Assembly: GCF_005280205.1 (NCBI RefSeq)
Contig: NZ_SUND01000004.1
Coordinates: forward strand, 234,108 to 298,107
Direction: 5' to 3'
DNA: 64,000 bases
Source: Bacillus yapensis
GTDB lineage: Bacteria > Bacillota > Bacilli > Bacillales > Cytobacillaceae
Part shown: piece by piece, positions 42,365 through 51,222 of the stretch
How the letters are laid out: each line of letters starts with the position of its first letter
How positions within the stretch are numbered: position 1 is the stretch's first letter
Position numbers and translations under genes: made by a program
The notes under the pieces: model-generated
The model's input: the letters and a program-made list of their open reading frames with translations, nothing else
What the model was told of the DNA's origin: nothing
Databases searched by the model: none

Positions 42365-42578
42365 CCTTCGACCCTCCCACTTTGTAACCAGTATCAATAA
42401 CAGCTTGGGCAAAATCGTCATGGGTTGCCGCCTTCTCATCAAAGCTCACAACCATTTCCCCACTGTTTACATTGACCTCTGCTTTTCGTACACCCCATAC
42501 CGAGTTCAATGCCTGAAGTACTTTGTCCGCATCCTCTTGGGTTTTCACCCCCTCAAGCTTCCATGTTCCAGACGCCAA
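42351..42578 (-). CDS. HMA-fold-like small protein without CxxC
   Basis: 75 residues with the beta-alpha-beta-beta-alpha-beta pattern of heavy-metal-associated domains (LEGVKTQEDADKVLQALNS; AEVNVNSGEMVVSFDEKAA; DDFAQAVIDTGYKV). The metal-binding CxxC is absent: the loop reads VKTQEDA. It therefore probably binds a protein or another ligand. TTG 42578 has AGGGGG 8 bases upstream; GTG 42587 abuts that site. It lies in the formate dehydrogenase operon after DUF1641. Confidence 0.7.
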   Translation of the reverse strand: MASGTWKLEGVKTQEDADKVLQALNSVWGVRKAEVNVNSGEMVVSFDEKAATHDDFAQAVIDTGYKVGGSKDEGL

Positions 42579-42594
42579 TTTTCGCACCCCCTCA

Positions 42595-43092
42595 CTAGTT
42601 CACCTCTGCATTTTCTTGGTTAAAAGCTTCTCCCATTCCGTGCAAGAACTCCACCATCGTTGTGAGTGAAGCTTTGACATCTGGGTCGCGGAGACTAGTT
42701 CCTAACTGAAATAGACTTTTCTGCTCTCCATTACGCACAACCTCCGCGGAACGCTCGAAGCCGATCGATAAACCTTTAAAAATTGCTTGCATTTCGTTTG
42801 GATTAATCGATCCAAAGAATTTAATTGCACCCATCGCATTTTTAATCATATTGTGCATGCTTGGTTGATTGGCTTGCTGTATCGCAATCGCCCCAATATC
42901 AGTACGATTATCAAGCATCGCCTTCACAGCCGGCAGAACGCCCATTTCATGTAACCCTTTTAAAATATCCAAAGTCGTCATCAGTGCTTCCCGATTATCC
43001 GCAATGGCTTTCGTTAATTCTGAAATGGCCTGAATCTGTTCTTCTACAGGGTTCCGCACACTTTTATTAATTTGCCTGATCGCTTTCGCCAT
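42595..43092 (-). CDS. DUF1641 protein of the formate dehydrogenase operon (YrhD-like)
   Basis: 165 residues, all helical, DUF1641: ALMTTLDILKGLHEMGVLPAV and MHNMIKNAMGAIKFFGSIN are typical. In B. subtilis yrhD directly follows the formate dehydrogenase gene yrhE, the same order as here. The protein may be an accessory subunit of the enzyme. ATG 43092 overlaps the end of fdhF by 26 bases, with GAGAGGGGG just before, so the two are translationally coupled. Confidence 0.85.
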   Translation of the reverse strand: MAKAIRQINKSVRNPVEEQIQAISELTKAIADNREALMTTLDILKGLHEMGVLPAVKAMLDNRTDIGAIAIQQANQPSMHNMIKNAMGAIKFFGSINPNEMQAIFKGLSIGFERSAEVVRNGEQKSLFQLGTSLRDPDVKASLTTMVEFLHGMGEAFNQENAEVN

Positions 43093-46048
43093 ATCCATCC
43101 CCCTCTCCGCCAAATAACTCTTGAATCGGAATAAAGTCTGAACGCTTCCATTTCTCCTCTACTCTTACACTCAACTGAGGAATCCGGTTTCCAAAACGGA
43201 AATTGACCTTAGGTAGAGGTGGCTCGCCAGTAGCTTCGAGAACATCCATTTTTACCCCCATCTCCTTGTAATTCGGAGTATGGGTAATTTTGTCGTGATA
43301 GCTACTCGTTAAGCGATTAACTGCTTCGTAATCTTCACTTGAATTCATCGTCAAATAAATCTCTTTTCCACGTACACGGTCAGTGACCATTACCCGCACC
43401 TTAACTTGTCCATACGGAGAGGTTAATCGTACAAGAGCCCCATCCTCTAATCCACGTTCTGCAGCCAACTCCTCCGACACATCAAGCCACGGATGTGGAA
43501 CCTTATGAGTCAAACCTTCGGATCGGTAAGTCATATTTCCTTCATGGAAGTGTTCAAGGAGGCGGCCATTGTTCAAATGCAAATCGTATTCTTCACCTGC
43601 CTCAAATGGAGGTGTCCAGTCGACTGAATACAGCCTTGCCTTCCCATCTGGGAAAAAGAATTTATCCTCATATAAGAGTGGTGTGTCCGTACCGTCTTTG
43701 TGTACTGGCCAAACCAAACTATTCCAGCCATCTAAACGCTCATAGCTAACCCCTGCAAAAATCGGTGCAAGCGATGCAGCTTCTGCCATGATTTCACTTG
43801 GGTCCTGATAATTCCAATTCGCTCCAAGCTTGTTCGCTAGCTCCTGAAAAATCAACCAGTCAGGTTTCGAATCCCCAAGTGGTTCAAACACCTTATGGAA
43901 TCTTTGGATTCTTCGCTCTGTATTTGTGAATGTTCCATCTTTCTCAAGACTTGGGGCTGCAGGTAAAACAACATCAGCAAATTGGGCCGTTTTCGAGAAA
44001 AAGACATCCTGTACGACAAAAAAATCTAATTTTTCAAAAGCATCGTGTACATGATTAGAATTTGAATCAACAATCGCCATATCTTCACCAAATAAGTACA
44101 GCGCTTTGAGTTTCCCTTTTTGAATCCCTTCGACCATCTGATGATTGTTCAAGCCTGGCTTTTCTGGTAAAGAAACGCCCCATGCCTTTTCATATCGTTC
44201 GCGAACTTCTTTATCCTGTACAGGCTCATAGCCTGGGTACCAAGCAGGCATCGTGCCAAAATCACATGCACCTTGTACATTGTTATGCCCTCTTAATGGA
44301 TAAGCTCCTGTTCCTGGACGCCCATAATTACCTGTCACGAGTAGTAGATTAGAAATCGCTGTACTACCATCGGAACCACCTAAGTGCTGGGTAATGCCCA
44401 TTGCCCAAAGGATACAAACGGATTTTGCTTCATGCACCATTTCTGCTAGTTGAATCAGTTCCTCGCGAGTGAGCCCTGTGATTTCCTCTGCATATTCAAG
44501 CGTAAATTTCTCTAAAGATTCTTTATATTTTTCAACATCATTGACTCTTCCTTGTAAAAAGTCTTTATCCTCCCAGCCTTGGTCAAAGATATATTTTGTG
44601 ATTGCTGATAACCATACAAGGTCTGTACTCGGCTTTGGATGGACATGAAGATTTGCACGCTCAGCAAGCTCATGCTTACGAATATCTGCGACAATGATTT
44701 TTTGCCCATGGAGCTTATGAGCACGCTTAATTCTTGTTGCTAACACTGGATGCGATTCTGCTGGATTAGCGCCAATGACAATAATTAATTCAGACTGCTC
44801 AATATCTCTCATTGTCCCGGAATCGCCACCAATTCCAACTGTGCGCATGAGTCCAGTTGTAGCTGGCGACTGGCAATAACGGGAGCAGTTATCAATATTG
44901 TTTGTGCCCATTACAGAGCGAGCAAACTTTTGGAATAAGAAGTTTTCTTCATTTGAACACTTTGACGAAGCAATATAGCCGATTGAATCAGGGCCGTGCA
45001 GTCTTTTAATACTGTGAAGTTTTGAAGCAATTAAATCTAGAGCTTCATCCCAAGTAGCCTCTACAAATTCGTCTCCTTGACGTATTAATGGCTTGGTTAA
45101 ACGCTCTTCACTGTTAACAAAATCCCAGCCCCATTTTCCTTTCACACAAGTAGAAATCCCATTCACAGGTGCATCTGCTTGCGGTTCAATTTTTAAAATG
45201 TGACGGTCCTTCGTCCATACCTCAAAGCTACAGCCTACTCCACAATACGTACAAACTGTTTTTGTCCGCTTCACACGCGATTTCCGCATCGCTGCTTCGA
45301 CCTCAGAGATAGCAAAAATCTCTTTATAACCTGGCTCAACCTCTTTCGTCATATCAATCATCGGTTCTAAAACCTTCGGTGGAATTCCAGTTAAGAAACC
45401 TGCTTCACCGAGCATGGATTTTTCCATCAGAGCATTACACGGACAAACAGTAACACAGTGTCCACAGGAAACACATGACGACTGGTCAATTGGGACATCA
45501 TTATCCCAAATGACTCGAGGATTTTCCCTGCTCCAATCAATCGTTAACGTTTCGTTAACCTGTAAGTCTTGACATGCCTCTACACAACGACCACACAATA
45601 TACATTGGTCCGGCTCATAACGGTAAAATGGATGTGAGTTGTCTGGTGGATATGGCTTTGGTTTAAATTCATACTTTTGGTGCTCAATTTCTAAGATTTC
45701 AGCTGTATTATGTACAACACAGTTGCCATTATTGTTGTCACAGACCGTACAATAGAGTTCGTGATTTTTCAAAATACGAGACATCGCTTCATATTGAGCA
45801 TCCTTTACAATTGGCGATTGTGTATCTACTTGCATAGAAGGCTCCGCTTTTGTGACACAAGCACGTACCATTTCTCCATTTGCTTGAACGAAGCAAGTAT
45901 CGCAGGTTTGGATTGAACCTAAATTCGGATGATAGCAAATACTTGGAATTACATAATCCTGAGATTGAGCTACATCTAAAATCGTTTGCCCTTCTTTAGC
46001 GGGATACTCCTTCCCGTTTATTTCAATAGAAAATGCTCGATTTTCCAT
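43067..46048 (-). CDS. fdhF: Formate dehydrogenase, catalytic subunit with N-terminal ferredoxin domains
   Basis: 993 residues. Order: [2Fe-2S] plant-type ferredoxin domain (residues 5-80), NADH-dehydrogenase-G-type His/Cys [4Fe-4S] segment (about 85-125), two 4Fe-4S ferredoxin motifs (CILCGRCVEAC; CVSCGHCVTVC), then the Mo/W-bis-MGD domain opening with CTYCGVGC. The metal ligand is cysteine in NCSRYCQSP, not selenocysteine. It oxidises formate to CO2 and feeds electrons to an unknown acceptor. The FNT channel gene lies 3 bases upstream and maturation genes follow. Bacillus equivalents are YrhE/YjgC. Confidence 0.95.
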   Translation of the reverse strand: MENRAFSIEINGKEYPAKEGQTILDVAQSQDYVIPSICYHPNLGSIQTCDTCFVQANGEMVRACVTKAEPSMQVDTQSPIVKDAQYEAMSRILKNHELYCTVCDNNNGNCVVHNTAEILEIEHQKYEFKPKPYPPDNSHPFYRYEPDQCILCGRCVEACQDLQVNETLTIDWSRENPRVIWDNDVPIDQSSCVSCGHCVTVCPCNALMEKSMLGEAGFLTGIPPKVLEPMIDMTKEVEPGYKEIFAISEVEAAMRKSRVKRTKTVCTYCGVGCSFEVWTKDRHILKIEPQADAPVNGISTCVKGKWGWDFVNSEERLTKPLIRQGDEFVEATWDEALDLIASKLHSIKRLHGPDSIGYIASSKCSNEENFLFQKFARSVMGTNNIDNCSRYCQSPATTGLMRTVGIGGDSGTMRDIEQSELIIVIGANPAESHPVLATRIKRAHKLHGQKIIVADIRKHELAERANLHVHPKPSTDLVWLSAITKYIFDQGWEDKDFLQGRVNDVEKYKESLEKFTLEYAEEITGLTREELIQLAEMVHEAKSVCILWAMGITQHLGGSDGSTAISNLLLVTGNYGRPGTGAYPLRGHNNVQGACDFGTMPAWYPGYEPVQDKEVRERYEKAWGVSLPEKPGLNNHQMVEGIQKGKLKALYLFGEDMAIVDSNSNHVHDAFEKLDFFVVQDVFFSKTAQFADVVLPAAPSLEKDGTFTNTERRIQRFHKVFEPLGDSKPDWLIFQELANKLGANWNYQDPSEIMAEAASLAPIFAGVSYERLDGWNSLVWPVHKDGTDTPLLYEDKFFFPDGKARLYSVDWTPPFEAGEEYDLHLNNGRLLEHFHEGNMTYRSEGLTHKVPHPWLDVSEELAAERGLEDGALVRLTSPYGQVKVRVMVTDRVRGKEIYLTMNSSEDYEAVNRLTSSYHDKITHTPNYKEMGVKMDVLEATGEPPLPKVNFRFGNRIPQLSVRVEEKWKRSDFIPIQELFGGEGDGYGESDQAN

Positions 46049-46051
46049 CTC

Positions 46052-46879
46052 CTACCTCCTCTGTTTACTTTTCATTTCATATAGATTACTTCCTTCCGAC
46101 AAAGCCGGTTGCACGTTTCCGATATAGGCAATCCAGTAGACCATCGCAACAAAAACGCCACCACCAATCGCATTTCCAATGAAAACAGCAATGAAGTTGC
46201 TCAAATATTGTCCCCAGGTAAAGCTTCCTGCAAAAATAGCTGCCGGGATGATGAACATATTCGCCACTACGTGCTGAAACCCAATCGAGACAAACGCCAT
46301 AATGGGAAACCAAATGGCAAGGATTTTTCCAGCAATATCATCTGCCCCATAGGATAGCCATACAGCTAGTCCAACTAACCAGTTACAGCCAATTCCTGAA
46401 ATTAGACTTGCCCAAAAACCGGCGTCAATTTTCGCACCTGCCATGGAAATGGTTGTGGCCAGATAAGGTTCTCCTTCAGTCAATCCAATAACATGTCCAA
46501 ATAAATAAGCTACAAAAAGAGAACCAATAAAATTACTAATCGTTATCCAAAACCAATTCGTTAATAGCTGCTGAACTTTAATCTTTCGCGACAAGCAGGC
46601 AATCGAAACAGCCATCATGTTCCCCGTTAAAAGTTCGCCTCCAGCGATAATCAATAGGATGAGACCGACCGGGAAAACAGCTGCTCCCAAAAGTGCTTTT
46701 ATCGTTCCCCATTCATCGGGCAATCCTGCCACAACCCGAATATCAAGCAAAAAGCCCATTGCAATAAAAGCACCCCCAAGAAAGCCCAATACAAGCATGT
46801 TCACAAGGGGCAAGTTTACTTTTCTAGTTCCCGCTTCAACTGCTAATTCCGCAATACGCTGCGGTTGATGAAATCCCAT
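46052..46879 (-). CDS. Formate/nitrite transporter (FNT) family channel
   Basis: 275 residues with six membrane helices. FNT motifs include GGELLTGNMM (helix 2 region), SNFIGSLFVAYLFG and the broken-helix histidine segment GFQHVVANMF. Being 3 bases before fdhF, it should import formate for oxidation (YrhG-like). ATG 46879 has GGAGG 7 bases upstream; the earlier in-frame start lies within that site. It is the first gene of the formate operon. Confidence 0.92.
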   Translation of the reverse strand: MGFHQPQRIAELAVEAGTRKVNLPLVNMLVLGFLGGAFIAMGFLLDIRVVAGLPDEWGTIKALLGAAVFPVGLILLIIAGGELLTGNMMAVSIACLSRKIKVQQLLTNWFWITISNFIGSLFVAYLFGHVIGLTEGEPYLATTISMAGAKIDAGFWASLISGIGCNWLVGLAVWLSYGADDIAGKILAIWFPIMAFVSIGFQHVVANMFIIPAAIFAGSFTWGQYLSNFIAVFIGNAIGGGVFVAMVYWIAYIGNVQPALSEGSNLYEMKSKQRR

Positions 46880-47027
46880 ATCTCCGCCTCCATCTTTCAC
46901 TAAGATGATTATTCATAGTTGTTCAATATTGTTTATATTTTCATAAAGGTGGAAAAAACATGCATGACTTTTATGTTAAGGAGAAAGATTAATTAGAGGA
47001 TTCATGAAGGAAGGAGAATGGGACTGT

Positions 47028-47249
47028 ATGGATAAAGAGCAGTTATTTCAGCGTGTCGAATCGATGATTATTTCTTCTACTAAAACCCCCAAATACGTTT
47101 CCTTTTCAACTGTCAAAATGGCGGACCTTTTCGGTGTCGATTATACAGAAATCGAAAGAGGGATTAGCGAACTTTTAGAGGAAGGTCGTTTACAAAAATC
47201 CCATATTCCAGAGCTCCCTGCTTATGAAGTGTATATGTTGCCCTCATAG
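47028..47249 (+). CDS. Small winged-helix-like protein
   Basis: 73 residues. KYVSFSTVKMADLFGVDYTEIERGI looks like a helix-turn-helix and ISELLEEGRLQKSHIPELPAYEVYML like the following helix and wing, so a small winged-helix fold is likely. It is divergent from the formate operon with about 150 bases between, so it could be its regulator (inference). ATG 47028 fits the fold; ATG 47004 would add eight residues, and the GGAG site sits between the two. Confidence 0.62.
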   Translation: MDKEQLFQRVESMIISSTKTPKYVSFSTVKMADLFGVDYTEIERGISELLEEGRLQKSHIPELPAYEVYMLPS

Positions 47250-47257
47250 GTAAATTG

Positions 47258-47323
47258 AATAAGGTAGAAGTGATATGGACGGGTAAAATACTTCCGTTTT
47301 ATCATTTCTACCTTATTATTTTT
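47258..47323 (+). terminator. Terminator after the winged-helix gene
   Basis: Perfect 12-bp stem AATAAGGTAGAA / TTCTACCTTATT with a long loop, followed by ATTTTTTG. Confidence 0.75.
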
Positions 47324-47370
47324 TGTAATTTTCTGTATAATTAACTTAGGTTAATTTAGGGGGAAAAATT

Positions 47371-47850
47371 GTGAAGAGATTAATAGTGTTTATAGCTTGT
47401 ATTATGTTAACAGGCTGTGTGACTGCGATGGAAGAACCTAAAATAGAAATTAAAGAAACCCTCAGAGAAGTCTACTTTTATACAGAAACTAATGCCGCTC
47501 CTATTAACTCTGATATTGCTAAGCAGATTGTTGATACACACTGGTCAAATGCAGATGGAGGAAAACTGCCGTTGGATAGTAAATTAATTGGCCTAACAGA
47601 AGCTGAATTATTGGAGCTTTTTAGTAACGAACTTCCTTTATATAAAGTTACTTACGAGGAATTTTTAGAGGATGTTCCTGTTGAAGGACCCAAAAGAACA
47701 TTATGGGCATACCGAATCTATCCAGAAGATGATAGTGGAATGCATATCATTTTTGAAGACGATGGGGATGCGAATATGAAAGTTATTGGTGCCTATATCG
47801 ATTCTCTGAATGGGCCACCAACTAGTCTAGAAAAATTCCAACTTGATTAG
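47371..47850 (+). CDS. Unknown lipoprotein
   Basis: 159 residues. A short signal with lipobox LTGC (cysteine near residue 16) marks a membrane-tethered lipoprotein. The soluble part has an acidic character with KLIGLTEAELLELFSNELPLYKV and RTLWAYRIYPEDDSGMHIIF, suggesting a small alpha/beta fold. I do not recognise the domain. It starts at GTG 47371 with GGGGG 6-7 bases upstream. Confidence 0.75.
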   Translation: MKRLIVFIACIMLTGCVTAMEEPKIEIKETLREVYFYTETNAAPINSDIAKQIVDTHWSNADGGKLPLDSKLIGLTEAELLELFSNELPLYKVTYEEFLEDVPVEGPKRTLWAYRIYPEDDSGMHIIFEDDGDANMKVIGAYIDSLNGPPTSLEKFQLD

Positions 47851-47854
47851 CCCA

Positions 47855-48460
47855 TCATATGTCTATTTCTAAATCACGCAAAGCACCTTGCTTAACATAG
47901 GTTACAAGTTTTGTAGCTTCAGATCGAACACGGTTTCTGCCGATTTCACTTAAAAACCAGTTTTCCTTTCTCGTATTGAGATCATCAGCAGTACATAGAG
48001 TGAACTGAACCCAATCTGGCATATAAGTCTTTAATGTTAGATACAATCTTTTCATATGATAAGAGGATGTGACGACTAAAAGTCGTTTTACATTATACAA
48101 ATGAAATACCCTATTTAATACCAGGAGTGAGGCTAAGACATTTTCAAGTGTATGGAGCGATCTGTCTTCGATTAATAGATCCTTTTCGGGAACACCTTTA
48201 GCCATCGCCTCTTTTTTCAAAGCAATTGCTTCTGGATCTATACTTCCATTCCATTTCACTCCACCAGAAAATAGTATCTTGTTTGCTCTTCCCTGCTCAT
48301 ATAATTCCAGTGCTTTTGGTAAACGGTATTGAATCGCTTTACTGCTACCAGCAACAAAAATACAATCTCCATTCGCACCATCGTCTTCAATATCCGAGAA
48401 TAGCAACTTTGTTATTTGAGCATCTGTGAGTTGCCCAATTTCTATATTTGAGATTAACAT
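47855..48460 (-). CDS. YdcF/DUF218 family protein
   Basis: 201 residues, DUF218 (SanA/YdcF) domain: DCIFVAGSSKAIQYRLPKALELY, FSGGVKWNGS, EDRSLHTLENVLASL and LLVVTSSYHMKRLYLTL are the family landmarks. YdcF binds SAM in vitro and SanA affects envelope integrity, but the reaction is unknown. No membrane anchor is present here. AGAGGTG lies before the ATG. Convergent with the lipoprotein gene, with 4 bases between the stops. Confidence 0.87.
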   Translation of the reverse strand: MLISNIEIGQLTDAQITKLLFSDIEDDGANGDCIFVAGSSKAIQYRLPKALELYEQGRANKILFSGGVKWNGSIDPEAIALKKEAMAKGVPEKDLLIEDRSLHTLENVLASLLVLNRVFHLYNVKRLLVVTSSYHMKRLYLTLKTYMPDWVQFTLCTADDLNTRKENWFLSEIGRNRVRSEATKLVTYVKQGALRDLEIDI

Positions 48461-48616
48461 TCTACACCTCTAATAAAATAGATTTACTCCTTACTATAAT
48501 ATTCAAGAATAACTCCAGGGTTGACTTCTTATGCAGTATAAATTCCAGCTAAATTCAAATTGGCAAGCAAATCCATTTTTAATGTAGATCTTCAAGGTCA
48601 CTTATATCACCTAAAA

Positions 48617-49093
48617 TCAAACCGTCATATCATTTTCTGACTTTAGATCGATTACATTCTTTAAAAGCTTTTGAAGCACTGCAGCAAAAACAGCAATAAC
48701 GATCATGGTAAAGATAATGACGAGACCCATCAACACTATTCCAGGATGGCCAGCATTTTGAGAAACCACGAAAATAATACCAACCATATACAATATGCCG
48801 ATCACGGCGGCGGAATATGAAATATTTTTTAAAGAGCCAACAGACAAATCAGTGAAAGCTTGCTTCTTATCAATGTATCTTAAAAGCTTTAACCCTTGAA
48901 AAAGAGCAACGAAAAATGGAATAGCAGTCGCATATATACCAAACAACAAAGGATATTTCAAATGGGCAAATTCAGGTGCCATTTCGGCAAAAAAGTTCGC
49001 CTGATATGGTAACCAAAGAATACATAATCCTAGCACAATCATTCCGACAATATAAATGACCATTCTTAGAAGAAGTGTTGTCATCCTCTCCAT
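48617..49093 (-). CDS. DUF2975 membrane protein
   Basis: 158 residues with four membrane helices; ALFQGLKLLRYIDKKQAFTDLSVGSLKNI is the DUF2975 signature. In many Firmicutes this gene is followed by a small Cro/C1-type regulator of about 70 residues. I looked for one downstream (48461-48616) and saw none. GAGGTG lies before ATG. Function unknown. Confidence 0.82.
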   Translation of the reverse strand: MERMTTLLLRMVIYIVGMIVLGLCILWLPYQANFFAEMAPEFAHLKYPLLFGIYATAIPFFVALFQGLKLLRYIDKKQAFTDLSVGSLKNISYSAAVIGILYMVGIIFVVSQNAGHPGIVLMGLVIIFTMIVIAVFAAVLQKLLKNVIDLKSENDMTV

Positions 49094-49189
49094 TAAAGCA
49101 CCTCATTTCCAATCTTTGTATTTAGTTTAGCTCAATATTTATCGTTTTACAATAAAATATTATTATTTTACAAACAAAACAAGCACTCC

Positions 49190-49207
49190 TTTTAACAAGA
49201 AGTGCGT
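49190..49207 (-). terminator. Terminator of the MFS/S51 pair
   Basis: Stem GCACT / AGTGC around a 7-8 base loop, then TTGTTTTG on the minus strand, just after the MFS stop. Weak stem. Confidence 0.5.
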
Positions 49208-49211
49208 TGCA

Positions 49212-50405
49212 TTATACTTCGCTAGATTCATAGCGTTTATACTTAACCATCGAAATAATACCCAGTATAGGACCAATTGCTAATAGGGAAAATACCCATT
49301 CCCAACCGATAACTCGTTCCAAAACAGGGATAAGATTAATCGAAAAAATTGTGATTAGAAATCCGATGCACATTTGGAAAGTAAGCGCGGTCCCTACATA
49401 CTGCACTTCCGACTTTTCAGAAACAGCTGCGGAAAACTGTGCTGAATCAGAAATGATTGACATTCCCCATACGATAGCAAAGATAAGCGTTAGCCAAATC
49501 GATTGTCCAAAGGTCAAACCAATTAAGATGGAGCAGACTCCACTAATAACCATCGAGATGATTGTTAAGTTGGCTCGCCCAATTTTATCAGAAATAGCTC
49601 CTCCAATCACACATCCAATTGCCCCTGCAATGCCAATTGTAAGAAATGAAGAAAGAGCAAGGACCTCATGAGATATATCTGGTGAATAAGTTGAAAAACT
49701 AGCAGTCAAAAAGGCTGGAAGCCATGTCCACATCGCATACAATTCCCACATATGTCCAAAGTACCCGTAATTGGCAAGCATGACTGGCTTATTACGAACT
49801 ACATTTTTCAGAAGCTTGAAAGAAAATGGGATTCTATTTGACGTTTCTGGGGCATCTTCTAATATCCAATATACAATCACCGCTGCAAGGAATGCTAAAA
49901 CGGAACTACAAATGATGACAAGCTGCCAATTTAAAGATGAAAAAAACATCACTACAAAATGCGGTGAAGACGACCCCATTGTTAAAGCTGCTATTAAAAT
50001 CCCCATTGCAAGACCTCGTTGCTTTGGAAACCATTGTGAGAGAATCTTCACAGCCGTCGGATAAACTCCTGCCAACGTGATTCCAGTGCAAATCCTGAGC
50101 ATAATTCCCACTGAAGCATAATCAACAAAGATTAATAGACCGTTCACTAGGGCTCCCAATAATGCTGATATAGCTAAAAATATTCTAGGATTAAAACGGT
50201 CTGCAAACCCAAAATAAGAACTACAGAAGGCTCCAATCACAAAACCAAACGGAACGGATGCAGATAGCCAAGCTTCTGTAGTGGGGTTAAGCTTCCAAAC
50301 TTCAATTAGTTCGGGTGCAATTACCGATGCACTAAACCACAAACTTAACGCAAATAGTTCGGATAATCCAATCCACATTAACGCTCTCCATGCTCCTTTT
50401 GCCAT
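49212..50405 (-). CDS. MFS transporter (NarK/cyanate-permease-like)
   Basis: 397 residues with 12 membrane helices. Motifs are WLSASVPFGFVIGAFCSSYFGFADRF (helix 2-3 loop) and WFPKQRGLAMGILIAALTMG, as in the anion/nitrate and organic-acid MFS branches. Substrate unknown. AAGGAGG lies before ATG. It follows the S51 peptidase gene by 13 bases, so the two are cotranscribed, perhaps handling a peptide-like substrate. Confidence 0.87.
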   Translation of the reverse strand: MAKGAWRALMWIGLSELFALSLWFSASVIAPELIEVWKLNPTTEAWLSASVPFGFVIGAFCSSYFGFADRFNPRIFLAISALLGALVNGLLIFVDYASVGIMLRICTGITLAGVYPTAVKILSQWFPKQRGLAMGILIAALTMGSSSPHFVVMFFSSLNWQLVIICSSVLAFLAAVIVYWILEDAPETSNRIPFSFKLLKNVVRNKPVMLANYGYFGHMWELYAMWTWLPAFLTASFSTYSPDISHEVLALSSFLTIGIAGAIGCVIGGAISDKIGRANLTIISMVISGVCSILIGLTFGQSIWLTLIFAIVWGMSIISDSAQFSAAVSEKSEVQYVGTALTFQMCIGFLITIFSINLIPVLERVIGWEWVFSLLAIGPILGIISMVKYKRYESSEV

Positions 50406-50418
50406 TAGCTCCTCCTTT

Positions 50419-51042
50419 TTATGTAAATTTATAGTATTTCTCCGCTTCGACTAGCTGTTCATTTTCAAAATATACATACCCTTCATCATCAATCCCATAG
50501 CCAACAGAAGCCTTCACCTTCGCCATTGCCGCCTTTAAGTTTGTCTCTTCATTCCACTTTGTGTAGTGTACACTGATTACACAATCTTCTAACAGGCCCA
50601 ATCCTTGTAGAAAAAGATGTTCCTTTTTCGAATTATCGATTGGTGGGATGACGCAGCATGAAGGACTAATCAAGGCTCCTGCAGAAAAACCTGCCACAGG
50701 GATCCCTTGTTGGTACATCCGTTTAATGTGAACACCAATTTCTGTATCGACAATATAATCGCGATATAGCTCTGTATCTCCACCGCCAATGATGAGGCCT
50801 GAACACGTTGTTAGCTCATTAATAATTGATTGGTCTGGACTTGATGTTAGTGGCAGGTACAAAAAGTCACGTATTCCTTGGTTCTCCAAGACTGATGTAT
50901 ATTTCGGCATGTATTCCTTCCATCCATCCCGTTCAAGAAAAAGAATCGCAACTTTTCCATTGATGTGACTTGCAAACTTTTCCGCTGATTGTCCAGTAAA
51001 CGGCGGGCTTCCTCCAAACATAAACAGATGTCTATTTTTCAA
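50419..51042 (-). CDS. Peptidase S51 (dipeptidase E-like) family protein
   Basis: 207 residues, class I glutamine-amidotransferase-like fold. The nucleophilic serine is in VAGFSAGAL, IIGGGDT precedes it, and a histidine lies in ISVHYTKWNE. Members include dipeptidase E (Asp-dipeptides) and cyanophycinase. TTG 51042 has a run of G 7 bases upstream. It heads the two-gene unit with the MFS transporter. Confidence 0.82.
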   Translation of the reverse strand: MKNRHLFMFGGSPPFTGQSAEKFASHINGKVAILFLERDGWKEYMPKYTSVLENQGIRDFLYLPLTSSPDQSIINELTTCSGLIIGGGDTELYRDYIVDTEIGVHIKRMYQQGIPVAGFSAGALISPSCCVIPPIDNSKKEHLFLQGLGLLEDCVISVHYTKWNEETNLKAAMAKVKASVGYGIDDEGYVYFENEQLVEAEKYYKFT

Positions 51043-51178
51043 ATTGTATCCCCCCTAAGTTTATGTGTACCACAGCCCTGGTAGAATACTTCAACAAGAA
51101 CAGACGATAATCCTTCATTGGGTATCGCCGTGTAATCTTAAATATTATAAAAAGTGGGTAAAATATCCCGAAATAAAA

Positions 51179-51208
51179 ACCTGTGTTTTCTTTACAAAAA
51201 ACACAGGT
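51179..51208 (-). terminator. Terminator of glpD
   Basis: Perfect 11-bp stem ACCTGTGTTTT / AAAACACAGGT followed by TTTTTATT on the minus strand, 15 bases after the stop. Confidence 0.9.
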
Positions 51209-51222
51209 AGGAATAATCATAT

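Noticed and set aside
43067..46048. Formate dehydrogenase as a selenoprotein
   Set aside because: The metal-ligand position is cysteine (NCSRYCQSP) and there is no in-frame UGA in the gene.
46086..46868. Several open frames antisense or out of frame to the FNT channel gene
   Set aside because: The FNT frame has clear family motifs; the others are shadows without ribosome binding sites.
48461..48616. A small Cro/C1 regulator expected after the DUF2975 gene
   Set aside because: No ORF of suitable length or helix-turn-helix motif exists in the gap.
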